From: Clostridia bacterium | GTDB taxonomy: Bacteria > Bacillota > Clostridia > Lachnospirales > WQUN01 | DNA length: 6,165 nucleotides | Direction: 5' to 3' | Assembly (NCBI GenBank): GCA_025997155.1 | Contig: BNUF01000143.1 | Location: 1 to 6,165, forward strand | In this document: piece by piece, positions 5,715-6,165 of the stretch | How positions within the stretch are numbered: the first letter of the stretch is position 1 | Layout of the letters: each line of letters begins with the position of its first letter | Translations under genes and position numbers: made by a program | Notes under the pieces: generated by a model | Database searches by the model: none | Seen by the model: only the letters and a program-made list of their open reading frames with translations | Told to the model about the DNA's origin: nothing

Positions 5715-6038
5715 CTACGATTTAATATAGGTAGAAATGTTCGGGTTGCTCTCCCATTTCTTCTGCGCTTCCGTAAGGACACGTTCAATCTGCTGTTCAA
5801 TTTGTTTCTCTGTGATAAACAGCCTAATTATCGCGGGGATTTTTGGATAAAGCCAGTCAACAACCGCCGCGAGTTTTACCGCGCCAGTTCCCGCACCGTA
5901 CTTCTTTTCGGCTTCGACAACAAGTGTCAGCACAATCTTGTCAAGAATTGTGTACTGTTTCTTGGAAATTAACACAATCGCGCCAACGAGCGCGGCAAGC
6001 ACGACAATTACGCTGTCCCAGTTTGCAAGCAGGAATTT
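5715..6038 (-). pseudogene. Phage holin-like small membrane protein, 5' end lost to an IS
   Basis: The readable protein begins KFLLANWDS and continues with a hydrophobic segment VIVVLAALVGAIVLI, then a soluble part: VVEAEKKYGAGTGAVKLAAV, DWLYPKIPAIIRLFITEKQI and ERVLTEAQKKWESN. This resembles small holin-like proteins I recall from clostridial prophages: one N-terminal membrane helix, then an AEKxxGxGTGxxKxAxV motif and a C-terminal amphipathic helix. Holins form membrane holes that release endolysin. A GTG at 6002 could start a 95-residue product, but it falls in the middle of the membrane helix. The same frame stays homologous-looking up to about 6038, where the IS5-like end begins and no start codon is found. 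I infer the true start was cut off by the insertion. It ends at TAG 5715 before a strong terminator. Family confidence is moderate. Confidence 0.55.
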
Positions 6039-6040
6039 TA

Positions 6041-6165
6041 AGAACCCGTGTTCAAAAACGTCTTAAAAGTGTTGATAAATTAGAGATTATAGCCATATTT
6101 TCAGAAGATGTTTTGGATATTTCATAGTCTTTTGATAATCGTCTGGAGTTGTTCATCCAAGCAAA
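6041..6165 (-). mobile_element. Terminal part of an IS5-like insertion sequence
   Basis: The transposase tail below ends at 6052, and the bases just outside (GAACCCGTGTTCAAA read on the plus strand from 6042) look like an IS5-group terminal inverted repeat. The host sequence resumes at about 6040 with TTTTAA, so a TTAA- or TNA-type target is possible. The exact boundary is inferred from where holin-like coding begins; the other end of the element is outside the window. Confidence 0.5.
6052..6165 (-). CDS. IS5-like DDE transposase, C-terminal end only
   Basis: The frame is open at the right window edge and encodes the last 37 residues before TGA at 6052. It starts FAWMNNSRRLSKDYE, matching the conserved segment just after the catalytic Glu in IS5-family transposases (typically ERxFAWLNxxRRLSKDYE), followed by SENMAIISNLSTLLRRF, the usual C-terminal helix. 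The catalytic residues themselves lie outside the window, so activity cannot be judged. A TTG-like or ATG start inside this fragment would not be meaningful; it is the 3' end of a longer gene. Confidence 0.8.
   Translation of the reverse strand, partial: FAWMNNSRRLSKDYEISKTSSENMAIISNLSTLLRRF

Overview
This 6.2-kb window reads as a bacterial accessory region in which every supportable gene lies on the minus strand. Base composition is AT-leaning. Ribosome binding sites are strong (GGAGG-like) and promoters are near-consensus. From remembered similarity, the gene families are most familiar from Firmicutes/Clostridia and their mobile elements. A clostridial or related low-GC host is therefore likely, but this is inference. 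Two insertion-sequence fragments frame the window. An IS1-family InsA reading frame runs off the left edge, and the last 37 codons of an IS5-like DDE transposase enter from the right edge.

Read in the direction of transcription (right to left), the layout is as follows. (1) The end of an IS5-like element abuts a small phage holin-like gene whose own start is gone (about 6040-5715), followed by a strong rho-independent terminator (5656-5700). (2) A consensus sigma-70 promoter (5592-5620) drives an intact two-gene unit: a 187-residue protein of unknown function and a 71-residue ribbon-helix-helix DNA-binding protein (5503-4706). (3) A second copy of the same promoter (4596-4624) lies within a 104-bp direct repeat, 996 bp from the first copy. 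It drives a longer group: a broken restriction-endonuclease-like gene (4399-3613), an intact AlkA-type DNA glycosylase (3566-2910), an intact FMN-binding pyridoxamine-phosphate-oxidase-like protein (2843-2382) and a broken SNF2-family helicase (about 2381-1198). (4) The helicase remnant runs without a break into a twice-deleted TnpB-like transposon nuclease remnant (about 1197-312), followed by the IS1 fragment.

The region is heavily eroded. The three large broken genes carry one in-frame stop, several one-base or few-base losses and several larger internal deletions. Every length change I could infer is a loss. The intact genes are the glycosylase, the FMN-binding protein and the two-gene RHH unit. 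The original third unit looks like a DNA-processing or defence-type operon (nuclease, base-excision glycosylase, helicase) under one strong promoter, of which only two genes now seem functional. The most unusual feature is the promoter cassette duplicated as a direct repeat on either side of the RHH unit, so that recombination between the copies would remove that unit cleanly.
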